The notes: generated from the sequence alone by a model not told the origin. Shown: positions 1 to 8,683, counted from the first letter of the stretch. The stretch: DNA of 64,000 nucleotides from Halosegnis longus (GCF_009663395.1 NZ_QKNW01000001.1:2232001-2296000); one strand, 5' to 3'. Translations and numbers: made by a program.

Positions 1-148
1 GACTGACGAGGAGACACCGCGTCCCCGTCGTCCCTTGGTCGATAGCCGCGACGTAGTGCATACCTCCACGGTCGGCGGGGTGTCTAATGTAGTCTGCTTT
101 CGACACACACACACACATCCTAAGTGGGACTACCGCCGACACCCGCGT

Positions 149-1333
149 ATGCACGAGACGGGAGTCGTCGTAGTCGGTGGCGGCGTGACGGGGGTCGGGG
201 TGGCGCGCGACCTCGCGCGCCGGGGCGTGGACGTGACCCTACTCGAACGCGGTGAACTCGCTGCCGGAGCCAGCGGTTCGATGCACGGGCTGCTCCACTC
301 GGGCGCGCGCTACGCGGTCGAAGACGCCCAATCCGCGCGCAGTTGTATCACGGAAAATCGCGTGCTGCGCGAGATTGCGGCCGACTGCATCGAGGACACC
401 GGCGGGCTGTTCGTCTCGCTCCCCTCGGACCCCGACGACTACCTCGACCGACTCGACGCCGCCTGCGCCGACGTGGGTATCGAGACGGAGCGGCTCACCG
501 GGGCGGAGGCGCGCGAGCGCGAACCCGGCCTCGCCCCGGCGACGGAGGCTGCACTCGCCGTCCCGGATGGAGCCATCGACCCGATGGCGCTCGTCGCGGC
601 GACGGCCGCCGACGCCGAGGCCCACGGCGCGGTGATTCACCAACAGACGCCGGTGGCCGACCTCGTCGTTGAAGACACGAGTGTGGTCGGCGTCGAGGTA
701 GGTGAAAAAACGATTCGCGCCGACCACGTCGTCAACGCGGCGGGCGCGTGGGCCGACCGCGTGGCGGCACTCGCCGGCGTCGACATCGAGATGCGCGCCT
801 CCCGCGGCGCGATGAGCGTGACGACCGGTCGCCACGCCGACACGGTCGTGAACCGGTGTCGGCCCAAGTCGTCGGGCGACATCGTCGTCCCGTCGGACGG
901 CCACTCCATCCTCGGGACGACCGACGTGACCGTCGAGAACCCGGACAGCTTCGCGACGGAAGAGTGGGAAACCGAACTCCTGTTCGAGGAACTAACCCCG
1001 GTACTTCCGGCGCTTGCTGACGCAGAGCTATCACACACCTACTGGGGCGTTCGGCCGCTGTACGAGCCACAAGCGACGGGCGATTCGGTCGGCTTTTCGC
1101 GGGATTACTCCGTGCTCGACCACGCCGAGCGCGACGGCGTCGCCGGGCTGACGAGCGCCGTGGGCGGCAAGCTCACGACCCACCGGGCGATGGCAGAGTC
1201 CGTGAGCGACGCGGTGTGTGATCGACTCGGCGTCGACGCCGAGAGCGACACGGCGGACGCGCCGCTGCCGGACGCGGCGGCGGCGATGAAGAAATACGAC
1301 CTCGATTCGCTCGTTACTCGGACTCGCGCTTGA
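149..1333 (+). CDS. FAD-dependent GlpA-like glycerol-3-phosphate dehydrogenase, short form
   Basis: A 394-residue FAD oxidoreductase of the DAO/GlpA family. The N-terminus carries the FAD-binding GGGVTG loop at residues 10-15, followed by SGSMHGLLHSGARYA, which matches the GlpA/GlpD signature. The start at 149 is chosen because the Rossmann fold begins at once and a CCTAAG box lies about 25 bases upstream; the open frame runs further 5' but that part is not protein-like. Canonical GlpA is about 540-580 residues and ends in a Cys-rich BFD-like [2Fe-2S] domain; this protein stops just before that domain, and no glpB, glpC or glpK is adjacent. Likely oxidises glycerol-3-phosphate or a related substrate at the membrane, but electron transfer must differ from GlpABC. 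Its 3' end overlaps the convergent stress-protein gene by 20 bases. Confidence 0.8.
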   Translation: MHETGVVVVGGGVTGVGVARDLARRGVDVTLLERGELAAGASGSMHGLLHSGARYAVEDAQSARSCITENRVLREIAADCIEDTGGLFVSLPSDPDDYLDRLDAACADVGIETERLTGAEAREREPGLAPATEAALAVPDGAIDPMALVAATAADAEAHGAVIHQQTPVADLVVEDTSVVGVEVGEKTIRADHVVNAAGAWADRVAALAGVDIEMRASRGAMSVTTGRHADTVVNRCRPKSSGDIVVPSDGHSILGTTDVTVENPDSFATEEWETELLFEELTPVLPALADAELSHTYWGVRPLYEPQATGDSVGFSRDYSVLDHAERDGVAGLTSAVGGKLTTHRAMAESVSDAVCDRLGVDAESDTADAPLPDAAAAMKKYDLDSLVTRTRA

Positions 1334-1769
1334 TGAACGTCACCGGACACGGCGCGTCGAGCAGAATCTCCTGTGCCGTGGAGCCGAACACCGCCTTTCC
1401 GGTCGGGGAGCGGCGACGCCCGCCGACGGCGAGCATGTCGGCGTCGGTCTCCTCGGCGAACCCGATGACGCCCTCGGCGCGGTTACCGATGGTCCCCATG
1501 TGTTCGACCTCGATGTCCTGCTCCTCGAAGCGGTCGCGAAGCTCTCGGACGACGAGGTTCCGTCCGGCGACGGCGTCCGGCGTCACCTCCGTGTCGTCGT
1601 CGAACTCCAGTCGTTCGAGCGCGTCGTCGTAGTCGTCTTCGGTGAAGACGTGACCGAGGACGATTGTCGCGTCCGCGGGAGCGGCGACGTCCTCCGCGAG
1701 CGTCGCCATCCGTTCGACCTGGTCGTCAGATTTCCCGCCGACAGCGAGCAGTACGGTTTCGAGTGCCAT
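1314..1769 (-). CDS. Universal stress protein (UspA family)
   Basis: A 151-residue single-domain UspA protein. It begins METVLLAV-like (MALETVLLAV), has the variable acidic middle, and ends with the ATP-binding loop GGRRRSPTGKAVFGST followed by the closing strand CPVTFIK. Such proteins bind ATP/AMP in the cytoplasm and modulate stress responses; the exact role here is unknown. The start at 1769 is preceded on the minus strand by a GCTTAAC box about 25-28 bases upstream, as expected for a leaderless haloarchaeal gene. It converges on the GlpA-like gene and is divergent from fumC. Confidence 0.85.
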   Translation of the reverse strand: MALETVLLAVGGKSDDQVERMATLAEDVAAPADATIVLGHVFTEDDYDDALERLEFDDDTEVTPDAVAGRNLVVRELRDRFEEQDIEVEHMGTIGNRAEGVIGFAEETDADMLAVGGRRRSPTGKAVFGSTAQEILLDAPCPVTFIKRESE

Positions 1770-1873
1770 ACGCGAAGGCAGGTGTGCATCCGTGTTAAGC
1801 GTCATCCCTCCGGCTCCCGACGCGCTTGCCCGGTTCCGATGGCTTTTCTTCCCGACCGCGCGACCCCCGGAGT

Positions 1874-3280
1874 ATGAGCGACGACTACCGGACGGAATCG
1901 GACAGCCTCGGAGAGATGCAGGTGCCCGCGGACGCCTACTGGGGCGCACAGACCCAACGCGCCGTCGAGAACTTCCCCATCTCGGGTATCACGTTCTCGC
2001 GGCGGTTCATCCGCGCGCTCGGCATCGTCAAGAAGTCGGCCGCGCTCGCGAACAACGACCTCGGACTCGTGGACGACGAGAAGGCCGAAGCAATCGTCGA
2101 GGCGGCCGACGAGGTCATCGCGGGCGAACACGACGAGGAGTTCCCCGTCGACGTGTTCCAGACCGGCTCCGGCACCTCATCGAACATGAACGCCAACGAG
2201 GTCATCGCGAATCGCGCGGCCGAAATCCTCGGTGAGGGCATCGGCGACCGCGTCGTCCACCCGAACGACCACGTCAACTACGGCCAGTCGAGCAACGACG
2301 TGATTCCGACGGCGATGCACGTCGCCGCACTCGAAGCCGCAGACAAGGACGTGCTTCCCGCGTTGGAGACGCTCGCTGCTGAACTCGGCGTGAAGGAGGC
2401 CGACTTCGACGGCATCGTCAAGACGGGCCGCACCCACCTGCAGGACGCCACGCCGGTCCGTCTCGGCCAGGAGTTCGGCGGCTACCGGACGCAGATCGAG
2501 AAGGGCATCGCCCGCGTCGAGTCGACGCGCGACCACCTCGCCGAACTCGCGCTCGGCGGCACCGCGGTCGGGACGGGTCTCAACACGCACCCGGAGTTTC
2601 CGGAGCGTGCGGCCGAGTACATCGCCGACGAGACGGACCTCCCCTTCCGCGAGGCGGACAACCACTTCGAGGCGCAGGCGGCCCACGACGCGATGGCGGA
2701 GGCTCACAGCGCCCTGTCGGTCGTTGCGGGGTCGATGAACAAGATCGCAAACGACCTGCGTCTGCTCGCGTCCGGCCCGCGCAACGGCTTCGGCGAACTC
2801 GACCAGCCGGAGAATCAGCCCGGCTCCTCCATCATGCCCGGCAAAATCAACCCCGTCGTCGCCGAGGCGGTGAACCAGGTGCACAAGCAGGTCGTCGGCA
2901 ACGACGCCGCCGTCTCCGCCGGCGCGGCCGAGGGACAGGTCGACCTGAACCTCTACAAGCCGGTGCTCGCGCACAACTACCTCGAATCGGCGAACATGAT
3001 TGCGAACGCGGCCGAGGTGTTCGGCGAGCGATTTGTCGCGAAGCTGGAGGCCGACGAGGGGCACATGCAAGAGCGCGTCGAGCAGTCGATGGCGCTCGCG
3101 ACCGCGCTGAACCCGGCCATCGGCTACGATAAGGCCTCGAAGGTCGCAAAGCAGGCCCTCGCGGAGGACAAGACCATCCGAGAGGTAGTCATCGAGGAGG
3201 GGTATCTCACCGAGGAGGAAGCCGACGAGGTGCTCGACCCCGAGGCGATGACCCACCGCGTCATCCTCGGCCAGGACTGA
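1874..3280 (+). CDS. fumC: Fumarate hydratase class II
   Basis: A 468-residue class II fumarase, catalysing reversible hydration of fumarate to L-malate in the TCA cycle. Family hallmarks are present: TGSGTSSNMNANEV near residue 100, GRTHLQDATP in the middle, and the lyase signature GSSIMPGKINPV starting at residue 317, whose Ser318 is the catalytic serine. Length is normal for FumC (about 460-470). The start at 1874 follows a GCTTTTCTT box 25-30 bases upstream. A T6 run between this gene and gatE (about 3294-3299) could end its transcript and also serves as the TATA region of gatE. Confidence 0.97.
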   Translation: MSDDYRTESDSLGEMQVPADAYWGAQTQRAVENFPISGITFSRRFIRALGIVKKSAALANNDLGLVDDEKAEAIVEAADEVIAGEHDEEFPVDVFQTGSGTSSNMNANEVIANRAAEILGEGIGDRVVHPNDHVNYGQSSNDVIPTAMHVAALEAADKDVLPALETLAAELGVKEADFDGIVKTGRTHLQDATPVRLGQEFGGYRTQIEKGIARVESTRDHLAELALGGTAVGTGLNTHPEFPERAAEYIADETDLPFREADNHFEAQAAHDAMAEAHSALSVVAGSMNKIANDLRLLASGPRNGFGELDQPENQPGSSIMPGKINPVVAEAVNQVHKQVVGNDAAVSAGAAEGQVDLNLYKPVLAHNYLESANMIANAAEVFGERFVAKLEADEGHMQERVEQSMALATALNPAIGYDKASKVAKQALAEDKTIREVVIEEGYLTEEEADEVLDPEAMTHRVILGQD

Positions 3281-3325
3281 CGGCGACTGGATGGTTTTTT
3301 GCCGGCGGCTCCCGGACCCCCGGTA

Positions 3326-5188
3326 ATGAGTACACAGGAGTACGACTACGACGACCTCGGACTCGTCGCCGGGCTGGAAATCCACCAGCAGCTCGACACC
3401 GAGACGAAGCTGTTCTGTAACTGTCCGACCCACCGTCGCGAGCCGGAGGAGTCGATTCGGTCGTTCTCGCGGTATCTCCACCCGACCGCCTCCGAGCTGG
3501 GCGAAATCGACGACGCCGCGCTCGAGGAGTCGCGCGTCGACCGGCAGTTCACGTATCTCGGCTATGACACCACCTGCCTCGTCGAGGAGGACGACGAACC
3601 CCCCCGCCGGCTCGACGAGGAGGCACTGGAGACGACGCTCGAAATCGCGAATCTGCTCGACGCGACGGCCGTCGACGGGCTCCACGTCATGCGGAAAATC
3701 GTCGTCGACGGGTCGAACACCTCGGGGTTCCAGCGCTCCGCGCTCGTCGCGACGGAAGGCGAAATCGAGACCGAGGAGGGACCGGTCGGCATCGAGGACC
3801 TGATGCTCGAAGAAGAGTCCGCGGCCCGCATCGAGGAGACCGAGGAGGGCGTCACGTTCGGACTCGACCGACTCGGCATCCCGCTTGTCGAAATCGGGAC
3901 GAAGCCGGACATTCGCTCGCCCGAGCAGGCGCGCGACGCGGCGGGGCGTATCGGAATGTTGCTCCGCTCGACGGGCAAGGTGAAACGCGGGCTCGGCACG
4001 ATTCGACAGGACGTGAACGTCTCCATCGCGGAGGGTGCCCGCGTCGAACTGAAGGGGGTGCAATCGCTCGACGACATCGAGGCCATCGTTCGGGAGGAGG
4101 TCGGGCGACAGGTCGCACTCTTAGACATCGCCGAGGAACTCACCGACCGCGACGCCTCAGTCGCCGACTCGCAGGACGTGACCGACGTGTTCGCCGACAC
4201 CGACTCCGGGGTCATCGCCGGCGCGGAGTCAGTGCAGGCCGTCCGGCTGGCAGGGTTCGACGGTCTCGTGGGGCGAGAGATTCAGCCGGACCGCCGGCTC
4301 GGGACCGAGCTGTCGGACCACGCCAAGCGCCACGGCGCGGGCGGCATCTTCCACACCGACGAGCTGCCGGCCTACGGCGTCACCGAGGAGGAAGTCGAGG
4401 CGCTCCGGGATGCCGTCGACGCCGACGCCGAGGACGCAGTCGCGCTCGTCGCCGCCGACGCCGACGTTGCGGACCGCGCCATCGCCGCGGCGGCAGACCG
4501 TGCTCGCGACGCGCTCGACGGCGTGCCGGAGGAGACGCGCGACGCGCTACAAGACGGGACCTCCAGATACCTGCGCCCGCTCCCGGGCGCAGCGCGGATG
4601 TACCCCGAAACCGATGTCCCGGAGATTCATCCCGAACCGAGCGACGTGGAACCGCCGGAACTGCTGACCGAGCGCGTCGAGCGCTACCAGTCGGAGGACG
4701 GCCTCGGCGAGGCGCTCGCAGAGCAGGTCGCCTTCGGTCAGTTCATGCCGCTGTACGAGCGCGCGGTCCGGGAGGGCGTCGACCCGACGTTCGCCGCGAC
4801 GACGCTCGAATCCACGCTCACCGAACTCCGCCGCGACGACGTACCGGTCGACGTGCTCGACGACGCCCACCTGCTCGCCGTGATGCAGTTGGTCGAGGAC
4901 GGCGACCTCGCACAGGAAGGGGTAAACGAAGTCCTGACGACGTTAGCCGACGACCCCGACCTCACGGCCGAGGAGGCAGTCGAGGAGGCTGGCCTGTCTG
5001 GCGTCAGCGAGGCGGAAGTGCGCGAGGCGGTCGCCGAGGTCGTCGAGCGCAACGCCGAACAGGTCCAAGAGGAGGGGATGGCAGCATTCTCCGGGCTGAT
5101 GGGCGAGGCGATGGGTGCGCTCCGCGGGAAGGCGGACGGCGAGGTCGTCTCCGCCGCCCTGCGCGAGGAGATTCAAAAGCGAAGCTAA
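3326..5188 (+). CDS. gatE: Glutamyl-tRNA(Gln) amidotransferase subunit E
   Basis: A 620-residue GatE, the archaeal-specific tRNA-binding kinase/transamidase partner of GatD that converts Glu-tRNA(Gln) to Gln-tRNA(Gln). The N-terminus shows the GatB/GatE catalytic cradle (GLEIHQQLDTETKLFCNCPT), then conserved LGTIRQDVNVSI and ELKGVQSLD segments. The insertion domain lies around residues 280-400, and the C-terminal helical YqeY-like tRNA-binding tail ends near residue 620. GatD is not in the window, as is common in haloarchaea. The start at 3326 is chosen because it lies about 30 bases after a T-rich TATA-like run. Its last bases overlap the convergent trmJ by four. Confidence 0.97.
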   Translation: MSTQEYDYDDLGLVAGLEIHQQLDTETKLFCNCPTHRREPEESIRSFSRYLHPTASELGEIDDAALEESRVDRQFTYLGYDTTCLVEEDDEPPRRLDEEALETTLEIANLLDATAVDGLHVMRKIVVDGSNTSGFQRSALVATEGEIETEEGPVGIEDLMLEEESAARIEETEEGVTFGLDRLGIPLVEIGTKPDIRSPEQARDAAGRIGMLLRSTGKVKRGLGTIRQDVNVSIAEGARVELKGVQSLDDIEAIVREEVGRQVALLDIAEELTDRDASVADSQDVTDVFADTDSGVIAGAESVQAVRLAGFDGLVGREIQPDRRLGTELSDHAKRHGAGGIFHTDELPAYGVTEEEVEALRDAVDADAEDAVALVAADADVADRAIAAAADRARDALDGVPEETRDALQDGTSRYLRPLPGAARMYPETDVPEIHPEPSDVEPPELLTERVERYQSEDGLGEALAEQVAFGQFMPLYERAVREGVDPTFAATTLESTLTELRRDDVPVDVLDDAHLLAVMQLVEDGDLAQEGVNEVLTTLADDPDLTAEEAVEEAGLSGVSEAEVREAVAEVVERNAEQVQEEGMAAFSGLMGEAMGALRGKADGEVVSAALREEIQKRS

Positions 5189-5922
5189 TCCTCGTCGGTC
5201 GATTGCTTTCCGGGCGGCACCGCGTACTCGCCGGCGCGTCGAAGAATCCCGCGCAGGGTGCGCGCCTCGCGCGGGGTCGGGTGTGCGCGGCCGACGACCC
5301 GCCGGAGCAGTCGCCGCGCCTTGTCGCGTTTTCCTTCGGGATGGTTAATCGCATCGAGCAGCGCACCGAACTGCTCGTTTAGCCCCTCCACGTCGGACTC
5401 GTCGGCGCGCTCGATGGCGTCGGGCTGTTGGTACGAGTCGACGGTTAGCTCCCGAAGCTCGTAGAGCACCACCGTCGCGGCCTGCCCGAGATTCAGGACG
5501 GGGTACTCCTCGCTCGCCGGAATCGAGACCACCTCGTCCATCGCGGCGAGTTCGTCGTTCAACAGCCCGACGCGCTCGCGGCCGAACACGACGCAGGTGT
5601 CCGTCTCGACGTCGCGCAGCGATTCGCGAAGCTCGACGGGCGTCCGGAACGGATACCGGACGTGGCTCCGGGCGTCCTCGTTGGTGACGGCCGTCGTCCC
5701 GACGGTGTGGAACTGCTCGGTGAGGACATCGAGCGTCGTCTCGGTGGCGTTCGGTAACACGTCTTCCCGGGCGTGGCCGGCGAAGCCGTAGGCGTCACCC
5801 TCGGGGTCGAGTTCGGGCGGGTCGACCAGATACAGCTCCGACAGCCCGAAGTTCTTCATCGCGCGGGCGATGGTTCCGACGTTTCCGGGCGTTTCCGCGC
5901 CGACGACCGCGACCGCAATCAT
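5185..5922 (-). CDS. trmJ: tRNA (cytidine-2'-O)-methyltransferase TrmJ (SpoU/SPOUT family)
   Basis: A 245-residue SPOUT RNA 2'-O-methyltransferase. The N-terminal NPGNVG-type motif (AETPGNVGTIARAMKNFG) and the C-terminal knot motif (PVLNLGQAATVVLYEL, about residues 140-160) are those of TrmJ, which methylates position 32 of the tRNA anticodon loop using S-adenosylmethionine. The C-terminal helical extension fits TrmJ rather than TrmH. It is translationally coupled to the upstream conserved gene: its ATG overlaps that gene's stop by four bases (5919-5922), so the two form an operon. Confidence 0.92.
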   Translation of the reverse strand: MIAVAVVGAETPGNVGTIARAMKNFGLSELYLVDPPELDPEGDAYGFAGHAREDVLPNATETTLDVLTEQFHTVGTTAVTNEDARSHVRYPFRTPVELRESLRDVETDTCVVFGRERVGLLNDELAAMDEVVSIPASEEYPVLNLGQAATVVLYELRELTVDSYQQPDAIERADESDVEGLNEQFGALLDAINHPEGKRDKARRLLRRVVGRAHPTPREARTLRGILRRAGEYAVPPGKQSTDED

Positions 5923-6506
5923 ACGTCCAAATCACCGAGACCGGGGTCGTCGATATCGAGGTCGTCCTCGTCACCGTCGCCGTCGAAATCGAGGTCCGAG
6001 AGGTCCACGTCCAGCGCGTCGAGTTCCTCGTCGTCCATCCGGGCAAGCTCCTCCTCCAGCGTCGGTATGTCGCCCTGCTGTGGCTTGGGGACCGCTTCGG
6101 GTTCCGTGTTGACGTACTCCATGCCGCCGTAGTCTTCGGGCGCGCGGTTGCCGTCGTCGAACCACTCGTAGAAGGCGTCCTCGAAGTCCGTCGGGTGGTT
6201 GGCGAGGTCGCGACCGCCCTCCTCGCGGAACCAGTAGAGGAAGTCGGGTTCGTGATCGGCGCACAACAGCACCTCGTGGAGCGGTTCGCCGTAGATGACA
6301 CGCGCGACGTTACACTGCTGGACGTTCGCGCGGCCGTGTTTGAGCCAGCAGGCGTCACACGGCTGGCCCGCGGCGACGGTGAGCCGGATGATGCGCGTCC
6401 GCGTCTCGTTGTCCATGTCGCGCAGCGGGCGCATCTCGCCGTCTTCGTCGAACACGGCGTCCTCGTCGAACCGCCAGCCGCGCAGCGCGATAGAGACCTT
6501 TCCCAT
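5919..6506 (-). CDS. Conserved haloarchaeal Cys-rich acidic protein, co-transcribed with trmJ
   Basis: A 195-residue soluble protein with no function I can name. The first half is compact and contains CDACWLKHG and later a VLLCADHEPDFLYWF segment, so four Cys and nearby His residues could bind zinc. The last 60 residues are extremely acidic and low complexity (runs of Asp with scattered Leu), probably disordered or a salt adaptation. The start at 6506 is chosen because MGKVSIALRGWRFDED is the first protein-like segment; a TTTATG box lies about 45 bases upstream. Overlap with trmJ suggests a role linked to tRNA modification, but this is inference from operon structure only. Confidence 0.8.
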   Translation of the reverse strand: MGKVSIALRGWRFDEDAVFDEDGEMRPLRDMDNETRTRIIRLTVAAGQPCDACWLKHGRANVQQCNVARVIYGEPLHEVLLCADHEPDFLYWFREEGGRDLANHPTDFEDAFYEWFDDGNRAPEDYGGMEYVNTEPEAVPKPQQGDIPTLEEELARMDDEELDALDVDLSDLDFDGDGDEDDLDIDDPGLGDLDV

Positions 6507-6572
6507 ACTTCGAGGTCGGGACGCGAAGCCAAAAGCAGCGCGAAGCTTCATAAACCAAGCCGGGACCACGCA

Positions 6573-6608
6573 CACCGTGACGTAGCCGTCACCCCGGCGG
6601 TCACGGTG
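6573..6608. repeat. 9-bp perfect inverted repeat in a divergent promoter region
   Basis: Arms CACCGTGAC (6573-6581) and GTCACGGTG (6600-6608) are perfect complements with an 18-base spacer that is itself rich in GTCAC/CCGG. It lies between the start of the Cys-rich acidic gene (6506, minus) and the dihydropteroate synthase gene (6700, plus). It could be an operator or the stem of a small RNA; a CATAAAC box at about 6549-6555 lies near -25 relative to its left arm. Confidence 0.4.
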
Positions 6609-6699
6609 ACCGCGTGGAACAGCCGCCGGGGGACGTTGCGGGTTCCACCTGTTTGCCCGCCTTCCCGGGCTTTATCGCCCGCCCGCCCTACCGTCCGGT

Positions 6700-7827
6700 A
6701 TGCGAACAGTGGACGCCGCAGGGTTGGCCATCGGCGACGACCAGCCGACCCGCATCATGGGGGTACTCAACGTCTCGAAGGAGTCGCCGTACGACCCGAG
6801 CGTGTTCGACGAGCCGGGCGAGGCCGCCGCGTACGTCGACGAACAGCTCATCGAGGAGGGGGCCGACATCGTCGACGTCGGACTCGAATCCGCGAACAAG
6901 AAGTTCGAGGTGCTCGACGCCGAGGGAGAACTCGAACGGCTCGACACCGCAATCGAGACGATGGAGTCCGTCTCGGGCGACGCCGTCTTCTCCATCGAGA
7001 CGCGCTATCACGAGGTCGCGGAGGCCGCTCTCGATGCCGGCTTCGACATGGTCAACGACATCTGTGGCTTCGCCGACCCGGAGATGCCCGCAGTGTGTCG
7101 CGACTACGACGTTGCCGTCGCGAAGATGGCCTCGCCGCCGGACCTCGAACGCCCCGGCGCAATCGAAGACGTGGACGACATCTACGACGCGCTCACGCAG
7201 AACGGGCTGACTGACAAGACCATCGTCGACCCGGCCTTCGGCGGCTGGTCCGAGGCGAAGACGGTCGACGACGACCGCGAGACGTTCGACCGGCTCCGAG
7301 AGTTCCGCGGCTACGGACTTCCGATTCTCGTCTCCATCAACCGGAAGAACTTCCTCCGGTCGCTGGCCGGTCGCGACACCGACGAGGCGTTGCCCGTCTC
7401 GCTCGCGGCGACGGCGATGGCCATCGAGCGTGGCGCACACGTCGTCCGAACCCACGACGTGGCCGAGACGGTCGACGCCGCCCGCATCGGTGACCGGTTC
7501 ACGCCGGACCGCGTGCGCGACACGGCCACGGGAGTCGAGGAACTCGACGTACAGACGCCCGGCGACGCGAGCCGGCATCTCGACCGGGTCGGTGCCGACG
7601 CCGACCCGGAGACGGCCGTGACGCGCGTCCTCGAGTTCACCGACCTCACCGAGAGCGACCACGACGAACTCACATCGCTCGCGACGACCGTTCCGGGCGT
7701 CGAAATCGCGAGCGGCGAGGACGGAACCCTCGTCTTCGGAACCGTCGCTGCACTCCGGGCCGCGAGCCGTGAGAGCGACGGCGACCTGAGCGCTCGCTTC
7801 ACCGCCGCACTCGGGGGGTCCGAATGA
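6700..7827 (+). CDS. folP: Dihydropteroate synthase, haloarchaeal type with C-terminal extension
   Basis: A 375-residue protein whose first 270 residues form a DHPS TIM barrel: RIMGVLNVSKESPYDPSVF, DIVDVGLESANKKF, FDMVNDICGF, IVDPAFGGWSEAK and ILVSINRKNFLRSL align with the family's substrate and pterin loops. Loops differ from bacterial FolP (VSKESP rather than TPDSFSDGG), as in other haloarchaea. About 105 residues follow the barrel and lack any motif I recognise; an extra domain after DHPS has been described in Haloferax. Joins a hydroxymethyldihydropterin diphosphate to an aminobenzoate-like amine for folate-type cofactors. A CTTTAT box at about 6669-6674 predicts a leaderless start. The pyrophosphokinase gene mptE follows, supporting the assignment. 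Confidence 0.85.
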   Translation: MRTVDAAGLAIGDDQPTRIMGVLNVSKESPYDPSVFDEPGEAAAYVDEQLIEEGADIVDVGLESANKKFEVLDAEGELERLDTAIETMESVSGDAVFSIETRYHEVAEAALDAGFDMVNDICGFADPEMPAVCRDYDVAVAKMASPPDLERPGAIEDVDDIYDALTQNGLTDKTIVDPAFGGWSEAKTVDDDRETFDRLREFRGYGLPILVSINRKNFLRSLAGRDTDEALPVSLAATAMAIERGAHVVRTHDVAETVDAARIGDRFTPDRVRDTATGVEELDVQTPGDASRHLDRVGADADPETAVTRVLEFTDLTESDHDELTSLATTVPGVEIASGEDGTLVFGTVAALRAASRESDGDLSARFTAALGGSE

Positions 7828-7854
7828 CTTTCACCGGCAAATCGCCAAGAGAAA

Positions 7855-7862
7855 GCTTATAC
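7855..7862 (+). promoter_or_regulatory. TATA box preceding the structured leader of mptE
   Basis: The purine-rich BRE-like GAGAAA followed by GCTTATAC (7855-7862) is a strong haloarchaeal core promoter. Transcription would begin near 7885-7890, about 65-70 bases before the mptE ATG. Most genes in this window have no such leader, so the promoter probably serves the structured element as well as mptE. Confidence 0.55.
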
Positions 7863-7887
7863 CGAACCCGAGAGTACCGCCGGATGG

Positions 7888-7935
7888 AAGCCCAGGGGTC
7901 ACGCTGGGTAGGGGTACCTTGTGACCACTGGGCCA
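7888..7935 (+). ncRNA. Long structured hairpin RNA between folP and mptE
   Basis: GCCCAG (7890-7895) pairs with CTGGGC (7928-7933), a single G/A mismatch follows, then GGTCAC (7897-7902) pairs with GTGACC (7921-7926). Inside, an asymmetric internal loop (GCTG and TT) separates this from a short upper stem GGTA/TACC (7907-7910, 7915-7918) closed by GGGG. A 12-bp lower stem, a pocket-like internal loop and a short upper stem resemble one hairpin of an archaeal H/ACA guide RNA, but I find no clear ACA box after the stem. A cis-acting leader controlling mptE is the alternative. Confidence 0.55.
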
Positions 7936-7954
7936 GCGGTCCGTTCTTTGGGTG

Positions 7955-8644
7955 ATGCGCTACGACACGTGGCGACCGGTGTACGAGTCGATACTCGACA
8001 GCTTCGGCTACGACCCGGCCGGCGACGAACGAGCCCGCGACGAACTCGCGTTGTTGTGCGAACCGTTCGACCACCGGAAGCTCGCCCACGTCCGAGATGC
8101 GACCGTCGCAATCTGTGGCGGTGCCGACTCGCTTGCCGAGGAACTGGGTGTCGCGCGACGCGCCGACGTGGTCGTCGCCGCCAGCGTCGCCGCCGACACG
8201 CTCCGCGAGGCACGCGTCGACGTCGACCTCATGGTGACCGATTTGGACAAGAACCCCGACACGGCGCGCCATCTCACCCGCGAGGGCGTGCCCGTCGCGG
8301 CTCACGCCCACGGCGACAACGTCGACCTCGTCCAGCGCGAGATACCGGGGTACGACGGCGAGTTCGTGCTCCCCACGGTCCAGTGTTCCCCGACGGGACC
8401 CACCGAGAACTTCGGCGGCTTCACCGACGGCGACCGCGCGGCGTTCATCGCCGACGCCTTTGGTGCGGCAGAACTCCGGTTTGCCGGCTGGGACTTCGAC
8501 GACCCGACCGTCGGCGACGCGAAACGGCACAAACTGGAGTGGGCGGCGCGACTGCTCTACTGGCTCGAACAGCGCCGCGGCGAACAGTTCGACCTCCTCG
8601 ACGGTCGCCGCGAATCGCTGACGCTCCCGCCGGGGTCGTCGTGA
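7955..8644 (+). CDS. mptE: 6-hydroxymethyl-7,8-dihydropterin pyrophosphokinase MptE
   Basis: A 229-residue archaeal MptE (DUF115 family), which transfers pyrophosphate from ATP to hydroxymethyldihydropterin, the step before dihydropteroate formation. Conserved pieces are ATVAICGGADSL, DLMVTDLDKNPDTA, VAAHAHGDNVDLV, the VQCSPTGPTENFGGFTDGDRA stretch and the C-terminal FAGWDFDDP with KLEWAARLL. The ATG at 7955 is preferred over an in-frame GTG three bases earlier. It follows folP, so the two enzymes act in sequence. The unusual 5' leader with a long hairpin sets it apart from its neighbours. Confidence 0.9.
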   Translation: MRYDTWRPVYESILDSFGYDPAGDERARDELALLCEPFDHRKLAHVRDATVAICGGADSLAEELGVARRADVVVAASVAADTLREARVDVDLMVTDLDKNPDTARHLTREGVPVAAHAHGDNVDLVQREIPGYDGEFVLPTVQCSPTGPTENFGGFTDGDRAAFIADAFGAAELRFAGWDFDDPTVGDAKRHKLEWAARLLYWLEQRRGEQFDLLDGRRESLTLPPGSS

Positions 8645-8683
8645 CTCCGGCAGACTTGTTAGTCCCTTGTTCGACGCCCGGGT

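Noticed and set aside
101-117. (CA)n run before the GlpA-like gene
   Set aside because: Only about eight dinucleotides, too short to be more than a chance tract; no structure or repeat elsewhere.
2177-4063. Long open frame antisense to fumC and gatE
   Set aside because: High-GC antisense shadow: low-complexity His/Arg/Val-rich translation with no family, and both opposite-strand genes are certain.
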